Assembly (NCBI RefSeq): GCF_037038585.1 | Contig: NC_092520.1 | Span: 188,088,604-188,152,603 of the forward strand | From: Patagioenas fasciata | Lineage: Eukaryota > Chordata > Aves > Columbiformes > Columbidae | Direction of reading: 5' to 3' | Length of the DNA stretch: 64,000 bases | Part shown: one piece after another, positions 12,038 through 23,946 of the stretch | Numbering within the stretch: position 1 is the stretch's first letter | How the letters are laid out: every line of letters begins with the position of its first letter | Position numbers and translations under genes: made by a program | Notes under the pieces: generated by a model | What the model was told of the DNA's origin: nothing | Seen by the model: only the letters and a program-made list of their open reading frames with translations | Databases searched by the model: none

Positions 12038-15000
12038 CTGCAGAATGTAGAGATAACCTTTTCACAATTGTGCATGTCAGCAGAATTCATAAGAACTTAC
12101 AAAATCTTTTACATTAATATGAAATAATGATTTACATGACTATTATTCACTCTTAGATATTATTGCTTCTGAATGGAAATTTTAATAGAATAGTTAAGAA
12201 GCCCTTATATAGTAAAATTAATCCCAGAATGAAAATAAGTGTCAAAAGAAAGTAATAAAGTGACTTTTTGTGGGAGAGCTAAATGCAATATCATGATTCT
12301 ACCATTACAGTTTTTATATTTTTAGTGAAAATTGCTTTTATTATTAACTCTAAGATTAAAATCTATGTGCAGTATTTCTGCATTAATGAACTAGGAAATA
12401 TACATTACTGAGGACTTAAGCTTAAATTTTTAAAGATCATTTTGAATATACTACTCCTTTTACCTGACTTACTAATGAGGTTGCTTTTACGCTTGTTGAG
12501 AAAAAAATAGTCTGTGCTGAATGCTACTCCTCATTGATGACAGACCAGACAAATCATACTTTGGTAATCATAATGGTTATGGAATGACAAAAATCCCATT
12601 CGAAAGTCTTGAAACAATATAAACCAGGTTAAAATCCAAAGCTACATGCAGAACTCAAAATAAAAACCTTACAAAAAAATAAGGTTAAAACTGCCCATCA
12701 TTAAGGAAATAATTGTTAAACTTCCAGCTTGCAAGCAGTTTTAGCAAGAGGACTTTCATGTACCCATTTCTCAGCTTTCCATGTATTCCTTTATATAAAG
12801 TCTTAGAGCCCCTGAAATAACAATGACATTTGTTGAAAATGTATAATTTCTAATAAAGTTCAGTGCTTTATGACACAGGATGGGCCCTCTGCATTGAATA
12901 TACAGACAGAAAGTTTTATCTAAACTACCCACTTCACTGCAAGATGGCTTAGACAGAACAGAAGATTGATAGAGGTTCTGGTTCTATAAGGCAAGGAAAG
13001 AAAGAAGGAAAAAGCTATTTAAACTGCTAGGAACCTGAGGTTGTGCATGACAAGTAACCACCTTAGTGCTGTATTTTTTTAGTACCTGTTCCAAATACAT
13101 ATATGTTGGCATTTACAGAGTCAAAAAGAAATACAAATTACACTCCAGTCAATCATCACTTTCCATTATTCCTTGGTTACTTTAGTCAATGAGATTTACT
13201 CCTACCCACATGCTCACCTATGGTGAGTAAAATCATGATCTGGAGTGGATTTATTGCAGAAGTGCCTATGGTTCACATTCAGCCTCTCAGGGTAAGTAAG
13301 TGCTTAAAGGAACCTTGTAGTCTTATGCCCAAGACTAAGCACCCTTAGAGACTTCCACCAAGGTGGTTGTCTTTCTACAGAATGTGTAGGGCAAAAGCCA
13401 GGCAGGTACAGGATTTAGGGAACCAGAGCACCTGCCTTTCCTGTTGCACTGTACTAGGGATAAAAACTTGTGACCTGATAGCTTTAAAGATACCCAGAAG
13501 AACAGGCAAAAAAATATTTGTGAAAAAGCATCACGGTGTTTAACCATATCCTAGAATTTAGATCATTCGCTAGCGATTTGGGCCAACCAGCATTTTGGTC
13601 AGAGAGGGCTTGAAATCTCTGTCCTCTCTGGGCAGCACACAAACCACTGGGCTCCAGCACACTGAGACCTCCCCTTGTCTCAGTGATGTGTGTCAGGAAT
13701 GCACAGATTTCAGGATTAGAAGGTGAGGGGGTCAGAGAGAAAATAATTATTTTCTCAGACCCTGCTGTCTACAAAGCCAAAATATCAGAGACTGCTTGCT
13801 GAAATGGGCATGTATTCTCATTTAGACATTCCTTGGTAAAAAAAAAACAAAAACAAAAATAAAACTGAAGGTGAGAGTGGGAGCCGAGTGTAGAATCTGT
13901 TTCCCTCATGATAGCTGAATCATCTCTTGGCAGTGTCTCAGCTTTTTCCTTCCTCTCCCTGTACTTCTTGCCCAGGTGGGAGGACAGAACTTTTTCCTGC
14001 AGGATCCCATGGACTCCCTTCTAGGAGAAATCTTTCTCCTTGCCTGAGGGATACCTATGCTCAATCTGTAGGGGTTAAGGAATTTTTTAGTACACATGAT
14101 GCTGATTTTCTGGACTAATCTTTGACTGCGATCACCACATCATAATCTTGTTTTCTTCAGACCTCTTCAGAAAGTTAGGTAAAATACTGGGAGGTCCCTA
14201 TTAATGCCTGAGTTGCAGTGGAGTTTAAAAGGTAGTGAGGTGCCTGTCTGTCTACACCAGAGCACTCTTGAATAAACAGGAGAAGCTAAAATTAACATTT
14301 CAAACTGGGAATCTCTACTGCCATCTCAGATGTGAGCTATATGTGCTGTATATAGCTCAGAATTATGGTAGGTTTCAGTTTAATTTGAAATGAAAACAAA
14401 TTATTTAGGACATTTTCATGGCAACTTTGAAAAGTGCTACAATATTAAGAATGCCTGTGGTATAAACTCTGGAGAAACACAGTCTGTCTAGGCAAGGGGT
14501 GTCAGTTCCTTCTAGCATGTAATTAAGACAAAACGAAGCCAGTTTTGGACTGATGGTCTGAACATAAAAATGTAACACTACAAAATTAGGAATTAATCTG
14601 TAGCTGGCAAATTGGAAATAATTAAGACATGTAACAGCAGGAGAAAAATATGCATATGTCACATATTTGGTAAATATTTCATGGTGAATTCACAAACAAT
14701 TTCATGTCAGTTATAAAATGTTATTAATTCAAAATCAAATTCAGACAAAATTATTTTTGGCTATTTTTTCTGATTGGCACAATAAGCTGTATATTCATGT
14801 CTGTATTTGTAATCTTTTTCTGATTAAATTCATTCATGTTACACATGATTAACAACCTTTGTGATATTGCTTACTTCGAGTTCACGTTGCCTTGAAAGTC
14901 TGAATTTTTATATATATTGTAATGATATTTTTTCTCATGGGTAGAAATAAATCTTCACTAGAGGGATAATGTCTGGATTCAAACTGCCAGAGAGGCAGAT

Positions 15001-18000
15001 CTGGTCAGCTTCCACACGAGATATAAGTGATGTGTTTTATTAGTCTCTGAGCCCTAGCTCCTCTTCACTTTACCTAAAGTAGAGCTAAAGTAAGGCTAAA
15101 TCTCTCCAAAAATCTCAAATGCTCAGACCAAAACATGTAACTCTCACCTAGGAGAGTTTCTCATTTAGGAGAAAATAGCCATGAGACTGATCTTCAGCTC
15201 ATTTCCATTAAGGTAACTTTGTTGAAGTCAAAGGAGATTCACTAGTTTCCACAAGTTGAACTCCTATAGGAAGGATGAGAGCATCCAATAACCTCAAATT
15301 AAAACTGATGAACAAAAACAGAGTTTGGGAGAGGATAATAGTCACACAGCTTGACATCCACAGAGCAGTTACTAATAACAAATGCATTTGTGAAGTTGAA
15401 ACTATGTTTGCAGACCAATTCTTTCCTTGTTTCTGAGAAATTATCTTTAAACTATGCCTGTTCAAAGAAATACTTTGAAGGACTTTGTACTTGTTTTGAT
15501 GACCTGCCCAATTACAAAGTGTATTCTCCTGAGAGGGGCAGCAAGTTTTCATTTCATAATAGCATGAGTGTACACAAGCTTTTCCTTTATAAGAAATGTG
15601 GCCATGCTGGCTATTAGTGGGTCAGTTCACAGGCAACAGACAGAAGATCAGGCAGAGGCAAATGCAGAGAGGGAGTGAGAGAGAGCAACCCACTGCTTCT
15701 GCCAAGTCCTCAGTGCTTCTCCTAACATCCATGTTAAACGACTAGATTTTTTGAAGGAAAGTCTTCTTTTTGCTTAACATTTCTGTCAATTCTCGTCCAC
15801 CTGCCATAAAACAGTTCTTCTCTTGGCATTTGCAGACTCTATCACAACATCAAGTCCACCTAAACCTGGATATTGAAAGGCTGAACCCAAAGGAAATCGA
15901 AAGGTATGCAGATTTAAAGAAGCGGGTTATGAGCTTTTCAGCGAAATATGATTGGGCATTTTGGGCCCTTTTTTTTATTCTATTTTAGAATTATTCTGTA
16001 TAGCTGGTTTGCATTTCTGAATCATCTACCACTTAGATATCTAAGCACTGAAAATTAAACAAAGGAGTCAAAGTTCTTTGCAACTTATCTCCATTTTCTA
16101 ATGCTGATGAAGTGAACTTAAAACACCCATTCATTTAAGCAATGTAATCCACCCTTTTCATCATTAAGTTTAAAAAAAAAAAAAAAGTTAAAAGAATAGG
16201 GGTTTAAGTCAGTCAAAAGAAAGTCCCTGAGGAAGCTCTGCAGGAGCCAAACAAATTCACTATGTAACTAACAAAACAAAAGTGAAATAAAAACCCCACA
16301 CACCACTTCTAAGAAATATAAATCTTAAAAGGTTTCCAAATAGCATCAAAAATGTCCTTTTCTGTTCTCAAGTCTGAATGCAATATCTTGAAGTGAGCCA
16401 TGTGGGACACGCATGCTAACCACAATGGCTTAGTTATAGTGGTATTTGCTCTTCAATGCAGAGGTTGATTTTCTTCACTGTCATTAGTTCCAGCATCAGT
16501 AATGTTTCTCCTTTTATAGCTAAGTTCCCACTATAAGAAGAATCTTCTAAAATCAATATATGAGGTGAAAATGCTATATGTCATAAAACGTTACAGATAA
16601 AGTATTGTAAGAGATAAGACATCTCTTTCTTTCAAAGAGAAGAGGGCAGATTGGGGGCACAGTAAGGTGTTATGAAGGAAAACGCAAGAACTGAAACAGA
16701 GGCTAAGGACACTGAGTTATGATTCGGCAACACAGGACCATACCAACAAGAAATAATAATTTTGATCTGCTCAAACAACAAAATATAATCAAATTGATGT
16801 ATTTCCACCCACAAATATATATTAAAAAAAAACAAGGTTTATGCTTCTTTGGATTAATTTAACCTGGCACCAAGCTACAGCAAAACTGTCTTATAACCTA
16901 ATTTTTCAAAAGCATCCTGCACATTTGGATGCCTCTTTTTTAACATCAACTTGAAAGTTTTTAAAAAGGCCTATTTTCAATAGGAGTACTGGTTACCAGC
17001 AATCCTCAGAACACCAAACACTTAAATTCACCTCATGCTTTTGTAAACACAAGCCACTTTGGGGCAGTCACACTGTTGAACTCAGTCATGGGTTTGCAGA
17101 CTAAAACAACAAAAGATGATGTCTTCAGGATCTACACCTGAAACTGTCTCATCAGGTAACAATACCAAAATCTCCGAGTAAAATCCATCGTCCACTTACT
17201 GGAGCAAAATTGCAGCTCCAAACCATGCATTTTAAGAAGACCTCAAGTGATTACCCTGGGTGTTAATGTTTTAAGAAAGTTCATAAACTACACCTGAAAC
17301 CAGACCAAAACATGTAACTGAAACATCTCTGTAGGCCATCAAAAATTGCAACTGGAATTTGTACATCATGCTCATTGCTGGTTGCAGTATAACTTGCTTC
17401 CACTATTGCTTTATAGCTGCAAATCAACAGTGCCATCCACTGTTTTTCTCAGAAATCTTTCAATTATTTGCCCAAATGCTCTTGAATACTGAAAGATGCA
17501 CCAGCAAAATTAAAACTCTTCTACCAGTCTGTGTTTGCAATGGTTGACATGTGGCAAAAACTTTATTTAGGTACTAAAAGCACTTCTTATTTTAACTCGG
17601 CTGTAATACCTAATTCTATATTAATAGCAAGAACATGCTCATTTATCTAACATCACATAGATGCTGTAGACAGAGCCAAGTTCATGAATTCTCTAAAATG
17701 GGTGCGGTATGTTAACTTTCTCTCTGGTGATTTCACTCCAAGTGGCTTGTTATGCCAACCTTGTATTTATGTAATTCTCACACAACTGCATATTGTTATA
17801 GAAATCCTTAATATAATTCAAAACTTTCTTAGTCCGAAGGAAAAAAATAAGAGGTTGAAATATCAATTGATGTTTTCATTTGAAGTATCATGCAAGTCTG
17901 TATTGACATGCAAATGACAAAGACAAAATCTGCTATGATCAATTTTATGCAAGTCACAATCATGCTAGTGCGTGGTCTTAAGGCTTCCCTGAGTGACATG

Positions 18001-18745
18001 AGAAATCTAAGGCTAAAGTTCAGCATTAAGTATCACACTGAATTATTATTGCTGATCCTGCAACAGGCTTTCCTACTGAGGTGGTTTTTTTTGTATTGAT
18101 GACAAATACAAGCTTTAAGGGAATGCAGATATAGTTTAAGTAATATGCATTTTGTGTTACTATAAGCATATTCATTAGTATAAATTGCTATTATTATAGC
18201 AAATATAGCAATTATTATTTTTATCCTGGAATTTTAGGACTGTTGTTTTCCCTGCACTGAGTGGAGAACTTTTGAAAAATGTTCAGTCTACAGACTCTTA
18301 AGGTGATTTTTTTATTCCTTAGTCAAAGGGCAGTGACAACATGAATTTTGTTTTATCCCACTAGAGGGCCCGTGGCAAGGGCTGAAAGCATCACTCCTCC
18401 AGAGACACCACGCTATTGCTGCCAGGGACAGAGAGATGGACTTTCTGTTGTTTGGTTTATCTTCTTTTTTTCTTTTTTTCCTTTATTGTTTGTTTTGTTT
18501 TGTTTTTCCCCTGATGTGGCAGTCTCTCATCCTGGAATTGCTTTCATTTTATTAACCTTTCACATAAGTTTTCCCAACGGACAGCAAAAATCTGTTGAAG
18601 GTTTTTTACTTTAACAGCCTGATCTGAGCCAGTGACCCAGCATAGAAGATTTTGTATCCCATCAATCCTATAACCATTACATGCATCTTTTTTTTTCCTG
18701 TATTTAAACTATAAACATTATTATAGGAAAGACTGTTGAACTCAC
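12038..18745 (-). other. TFEC: TFEC intron 6
   Basis: 6.7-kb AT-rich intron. It carries the second 28-bp repeat copy (12776-12803), a 19-bp repeated word (15124-15142 and 17301-17319), an A15 run and an A-rich tract near 13840-13865. No additional exon or well-preserved transposon was recognised. Confidence 0.85.
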
Positions 18746-18821
18746 GGATCATTAGACTTGGGGATGAGTGTGCCAAGCTCCTTGATTCGGTAATTAATAT
18801 TATACCTTCTTCTTCTCTCAA
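18746..18821 (-). CDS. TFEC: TFEC coding exon 6: basic region end and helix 1 (76 bp)
   Basis: The acceptor is ttttaacag|TTGAGA and the donor GATCC|GTGAGT. The 76-bp length equals that of MITF. The exon completes Ile185, encodes residues 186-209 ([20 protein letters not shown] and KSND) and gives two bases of Pro210. The four-arginine run and the helix-1 residues I..L are intact. Compared with MITF ERRRRFNINDRIKEL, Phe is replaced by Tyr191 and Asp by Tyr195. I recall the same YNINYR in mammalian TFEC, so it is probably a family signature rather than a mutation. Confidence 0.96.
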
Positions 18822-21779
18822 CTGTTAAAAAGACACAGTCACTATTTTTATGCTGAAATATTCTTGGAGAAATTCAACATAAAACATTTTAAATAGTTTA
18901 AAACAAGTCTGTTAATATGCAGAAAATTTCTTCCTTAAATAAAAGTCCCAACATGATATCTTACCTGTCTCTGACTTACTCTTAGGAGAAAGTCCATGAT
19001 TTGTACCATTTCTGTGTCTTACCCTACCTGTACATTTCTTCCCCATTTACAACTAGATTCTTACAGAATGAAATAGTCACATATTGTCTAAACATGAGGT
19101 AACACTTCTCCTTTTCTTATGTTTGTGTATCTTTTCTCCATCTTGCTCCCACATAGTGGCATTTTCAGCTTAGTGGAGTTTTGCTTCAATAGGGATGCAA
19201 GACAACTCATCCAGTATTTCACAATTTCGCAGAACTCCCACTACAGCGCACAGTTAACAACTTCACTATCCCTTATCTACAGATATCAACATTTCAAACC
19301 ATAGAGAGTAAAAAACTGCAACCATATCCCTTCACTGAAATGAAGAAAGATTGTGACTCAGAAACACTTCAGCCCCTGCACATCTGTTTCCTTTGGTGGC
19401 TGACAGTAAAAGTGTGTTTACAATAACTTTTCGCTCACACAGAAAATGAAGAAAAATACAATTTAAACCACTTAAATTTATGCTCCTGCTAAGACAAACT
19501 ATATATGGTATCTTGGATTACTTGTAGTTCAGTTAAAACAGAAAAAAGAGAAGGTAAGGCTCTTAAAATTAGTTTGCCTTCTTTGTTCTCTCAGTCTAGT
19601 TTATTGGCAATGTACTGGTATCCAGATTGGAATGTGTGAACCTCTCATTTCACCAATTTAAAGAGAATTATCCTCTACTTCCTCACTAGTGTTTCTCCAG
19701 CTACTTTTACATGCAGAAACCTCACATTTTCTGGGGGATAGGCCCAAAGGACATCTCATAGCTTTGGTGGATTTCTTGTAGATAATTGTGACACAGAAAA
19801 TATAATCGGTGAGAATGTAGTCCCGTTGTGTTACTGCTAGCTGTCAGCGACCAGCAGTGATATTCTACTGGCATGAAGTCACACTTTTGTCCACTTGTCT
19901 CCATGTTGTACTTTGACTCAGTCCAAACCTCACTGAATGGACAGGATGCAGCTTTGGTCCATCCCTAGCATTGCATTGAGCTGTTTCTCTTATCCCTTGC
20001 TTCTTGGAAGACCTTACCTTGGGCTCAATATGTTAATGCCACTGTACTCTGTTAAACCAAACCTGATGAGTCTAGAACATGGGGAGGATGGATACATGCT
20101 TCCCTCATCCATGTATGGAGATGTGCACTTGAAGTTTGATGTCTTAATGCTGAATATAAGTACAAAATCCTCGTAGAGCTAAGTTAGAAGTGTGTAGCCA
20201 AAGGAGGCCTAGTGGGAGTTCCTAGGCTGACTTCAACCTTCTCACAGACATATGAGCATATCACTTTCAGTCTCAGCCCCAACAGATAGATCACTTCTAG
20301 TTCTTTAGTTCTTCCAATACATAAAGCTGTTTTCCTGTCTGTGTGAAGCCCTTGCGTTTATGCAGCAGTCAGGTATTTCCACCCTGGATAATTCCAGCTC
20401 AGGAAACTCCTTAGATGTTATTATTTACCCTAATGAAAGGCTCTGTCTTGGTGGGATGTATTATCTTGTCTTAATCTCTCTAGAAACAGCAATTTCCCTC
20501 AACAGATTAAAGCATCTCACGTTTTGTAGTCATGATTCACATATTCAGGACACATTTCTAATTCTCCTGAATGTACCATTAAGTGACCCCTTACATCCCA
20601 TTAGCATGAATGTGCTGGATCTCACAGGAGAACACAGTATACAGAAGCACATAGCAACTGAAAAATTTAAAAGGTATATTTCAGTTATGTTGGCAAAATA
20701 ATGGCAAAGTTAAAGTATGTGTATTAGCTATGCAGCCCTGGCATAATAGCTGTAGTTTAACTAATATTTACGGTGTGGAAAAGCTCTGCAAGATACTAAT
20801 CAAAAAGTGGTCAACTAAACATTAACTATAAAACAGGGCAAAGAAAAAAATTGTTACAAGTCAACACATACAGAATTTTTTTCTTCCTATTTTTGCAGTT
20901 TTTCCAGAAAAGAAACTTCCAGTGATCATACTAGTGAATTAGGTGGAGGGGGAAGTTTGAAGCTTGGAAACATGTTTCATTAGGACCTTACTGACTTATG
21001 TCTGCTGCAGCTCCAGTACTATCCTGAATTATCAATAATATTTCAAGTAGCAAATTGTACCAAAGCCAAACCAGAAAATTTTTCGAACTACATGGACAGG
21101 ATGACCATATAACAAGCAAATATTGCACCCTTAGTTCTTTGTTTGGAAAACAAACAAACAGAACCACCACAACAAAATAGATGTAGTAATGGTTTAAATG
21201 CTTGCTGTTATGTGAAGAAAGGATTCCGTTTCTTAAATTTAAATGCCTTCTTATGCTTTCATTGAGGATGTAACTTTTCAAAAGGAACTTTGTTCTAGTT
21301 CTTCCTTGGTATGAGAATGTATAAGAACATTTCTATAAAATGTGGACCTTAATTCAACTTGAAACATAAATGTTTGTATAATTCTGATAAAGTTCCAAAA
21401 CCTGGCTTTTCAGACCATCTCTAAAAATACTGGTACTCATAAGAAAGTAGATCACACTAATAAGGCCTTTATATGTAATGCACTAATATGTCCAAGCCAT
21501 CAGATAGTAGAGCTATCTCCAGAGAGTCTTTGAGTGCTGAAACATACACTTGGAGCCAAACCAGGAGAGATGTTGCATGTCTACATGCTACCATCCTGGC
21601 ACACAGCCTTTAGTCCAGTTGCCAGTGGTGAGGGACAGTTCTCAGATATATCTTCTGTGTTCAGGAAGGATGATCTAGAACCAAAATAAACAATGGAGGC
21701 AACGGGAACACCTGGCATCCCTAATTGTAAGCTTGTGTCTGTCTTTGCCCATGCAGTTTAGACAACTCTTAACTACCAC

Positions 21780-22167
21780 CTTTCCTAGTTTTGGAGGAGA
21801 CTGAGGGGTGACCTTATTAATGCTTACAAATATATTAAGGGTGAGTGTCACGAGGATGGAGCCAGGCTCTTCTCGGTGACAACCAATGGTAGGACAAGGG
21901 GTAATGGGTTCAAACTGGAACACAAGAGGTTCCACTTAAATTTGAGAAGAAACTTCTTCTCAGTGAGGGTAACAGAGCACTGAAACAGGCTACCCAGGGG
22001 GGTTGTGGAGTCTCCTTCTCTGGAGACATTCAAAACCCACATGGACACCTTCCTGTGTAACCTCATCTAGGTGTCCCTGCTCTGGCAGGGGGATGGACTA
22101 GATGACCTTTTGAGGTCCCTTCCAATCTTTAGCTTTCTGTGACTCTATGATTCTGTGATTGCCCTGT
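21780..22167 (+). mobile_element. CR1 LINE 3' end (avian type)
   Basis: The segment from GGAGGAGACTGAGGGGTGACC through GGAACACAAGAGGTTCCAC, ACTGAAACAGGCTACCCAG, GTTGTGGAGTCTCCTTCTCTGGAGA and GGTCCCTTCCAA follows the CR1 3' region closely, ending in tandem ATTCTATG/ATTCTGTGATT octamers. It is a typical 5'-truncated copy of about 0.39 kb, antisense to TFEC in intron 5 and about 0.75 kb downstream of exon 5 in the gene's direction. It is the least decayed repeat in the window and the main evidence for a bird genome. Confidence 0.93.
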
Positions 22168-22492
22168 AAACTCTCCCTACGGAAGACTATTCCTCGAGAA
22201 CTGAAATGCCTAACCTCTGTACATGGCTGAATTGTTCTCCATGAAGGAAACAGAAGAGTATCCCAGCCTACAGAGGTTAGGGGGCGTATGCATCAGAGCA
22301 GAGTCAGACCACCATGAGTCTTGATCTCCTTTTGTGAGGTACAATTTCCACAACTTTAAGTGCTCAACTAATGTTTAAAAGTTGGCTGATATTCTCTGTA
22401 ATTTTTTTTCCTTACAACTGCCCATAGAGGGATACAGCCTCTCACTTGGGTGCTCCAGTAAATAAGTTGTGAAGACTCTATATTTGCATTGT

Positions 22493-22580
22493 GGTGTGTT
22501 TTGTTTTTCTTTTGGTTTTTTTTTGTTTGTTTGGTTTGGTTTGGTTTTGGGGGTTTGGTTTGATTTTGTGGGGTTTTTTC
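22493..22580. repeat. GT/T-rich simple repeat (GGTTT-like)
   Basis: T-rich tract with repeated GTTT, GGTTT and GGGTTT blocks in TFEC intron 5, 0.33 kb from exon 5 (22912) and downstream of the CR1 copy. On the minus (transcribed) strand it is A/C-rich. Confidence 0.85.
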
Positions 22581-22911
22581 ATCACCTGCCTTCTTTCTTG
22601 TCTGTTTTGCACTGTAATACTTAGACACAACATGAAGTAAAGTGTGCAGGCTACATGTATAACCAAAGAATAAAAACATTGTAGCAGGAGATGCTACAGT
22701 ATGCAAAGTATTTTGAAAGACAAAAGTGAAAGACAGAAATTAATTTCAGCAAAAAAAGCTGTGTGGTTGGCTGTGTTTGCAGACCAAGTTCAATTTTATT
22801 ACCCTGGTAAGACGCTGATCTAGAACAAGAGCAGAGATATGGTAGCTAATGTATATTTCTGCATTTCCCATACATTACATTTAATGAGATGAAAGATATA
22901 GATATACTTAC

Positions 22912-22968
22912 TGAGATTGTGGTTATCCTTTTTTTGTCTCTCCTTTGCCATTGCTCGTGTATCTGCTT
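22912..22968 (-). CDS. TFEC: TFEC coding exon 5: start of basic DNA-binding region (57 bp)
   Basis: The acceptor is ttctgtcag|AAGCAG and the donor CTCA|GTAAGT. The exon supplies the rest of Glu166, residues 167-184 (ADTRAMAKERQKKDNHNL), and the first base of Ile185. The length of 57 bp equals that of the MITF exon. His182, with Glu186 and Arg190 from the next exon, forms the usual bHLH E-box-reading set. Ile185, whose codon is split by the intron, corresponds to the MITF isoleucine that lets the family accept M-box flanks. No sequence equivalent to the optional six-residue MITF exon 6a (ACIFPT) was seen. Confidence 0.96.
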
Positions 22969-23831
22969 CTGACAGAAAGTAACATTTATTAAAACAGTCC
23001 TTAAGTTGCAATTCTAGTACATCTTCAACCTTTACAAATAGCCTCTTGTCACAAAAAGCAGCCTTCTAGTTTTTTTTTCTTCATTACTCTTTTTATTATC
23101 AAACAAGATCGGAAGCAAACCTATATTCTATGAGTACTAGTACTTGAGCAAGACTGGCAGGTTGCTTAAGGGTCTTTTTATTGCACTTTTTTTACTTAAG
23201 AATATACAAATGCTATGGAGGGGTGTTTTTTTCCAACTTGCTCTATTTTATAATACATCAGGATAAAACTTACAATACACTAATGCGAATATGGATTTGT
23301 ATATCCCATAATGCAAGAGTTAATCAGATTTGTAAGATATTGAACAAACTCACTGTTTCCTCTGAGTAACACTAATAAACTGTACATGGTTGTTAGCATT
23401 CTTTCGATTAATTGAATGTAACTTTTAAAGCTGCTAATCTACTAATATAGATTTACCTTGAATAGCCTTATTGTAAGGTTTTAAAAGAACTGTTTGTTCT
23501 ATCCTGGAACAAATTTAATGGATGATAATTTATTTGTGCCATTGCTTAGGAGCCAACATGTGGAAGAATCCACAATGTTTCCTAAAATAATTAGGTTTAT
23601 AAAAAGCATGATGTTCATAAAAAACAGGGGGTAAACATGGCATCTGAATTGCTAAAGAGAAGAACAGAAAGAAAACATTTCTCCTTGGTCTTTGTTCTTT
23701 TACTTACATAGAACTACAAATAGAAAAAAAAAATACAGACATCAGTTTCATGGGTAAGATCTGTTCAACTATCAAGAGAAACACTATCACTTCTGAAATT
23801 CTAAAATACTAAAATCTCAGAGTTCTTTTAC
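22969..23831 (-). other. TFEC: TFEC intron 4
   Basis: 0.86-kb intron between the VKRE linker exon and the 57-bp basic-region exon. No counterpart of MITF exon 6a and no repeat was recognised. Confidence 0.88.
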
Positions 23832-23946
23832 CTGTGAGTTCCCTTTTTACTGGTAGATTAGCTGGGCAAGAAGCATTTGTGAGACTCATATTAGCTGGTG
23901 CCATTCCCTGGTCACTGTTATATATATCCAAAATGCTGCTAGATAG
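23832..23946 (-). CDS. TFEC: TFEC coding exon 4: linker with SUMO-type VKRE motif (38 aa)
   Basis: A long pyrimidine tract leads to acceptor ccctcaag|CTATCT, and the donor ACAG|GTAAAA ends the exon at phase 1. The 115 bp encode residues 128-165, beginning [14 protein letters not shown] and ending NLPVKRELT. This matches the MITF segment ending NIKRELT (118 bp). V-K161-R-E fits the psi-K-x-E sumoylation consensus and aligns with MITF Lys182, a known SUMO site. The exon follows a 17.1-kb intron, the largest in the gene. The acceptor AAG is less favoured than CAG, but the other AG, eight bases further in, would break the frame and the match to TFEC. Confidence 0.93.

Larger units (their letters stand above)
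18822..22911 (-). other. TFEC: TFEC intron 5
   Basis: 4.1-kb intron containing the antisense CR1 copy (21780-22167) and the GT-rich tract (22493-22580). The rest is unique AT-rich sequence with no exon seen. Confidence 0.88.

Noticed and set aside
13560-13720. GC-richer stretch considered as a tRNA-derived SINE in antisense
   Set aside because: No convincing A/B box pair or tail; similarity limited to scattered words.
18184-18214. AATTGCTA/TAGCAATT inverted repeat
   Set aside because: 8-bp AT-rich arms are expected by chance in this composition.
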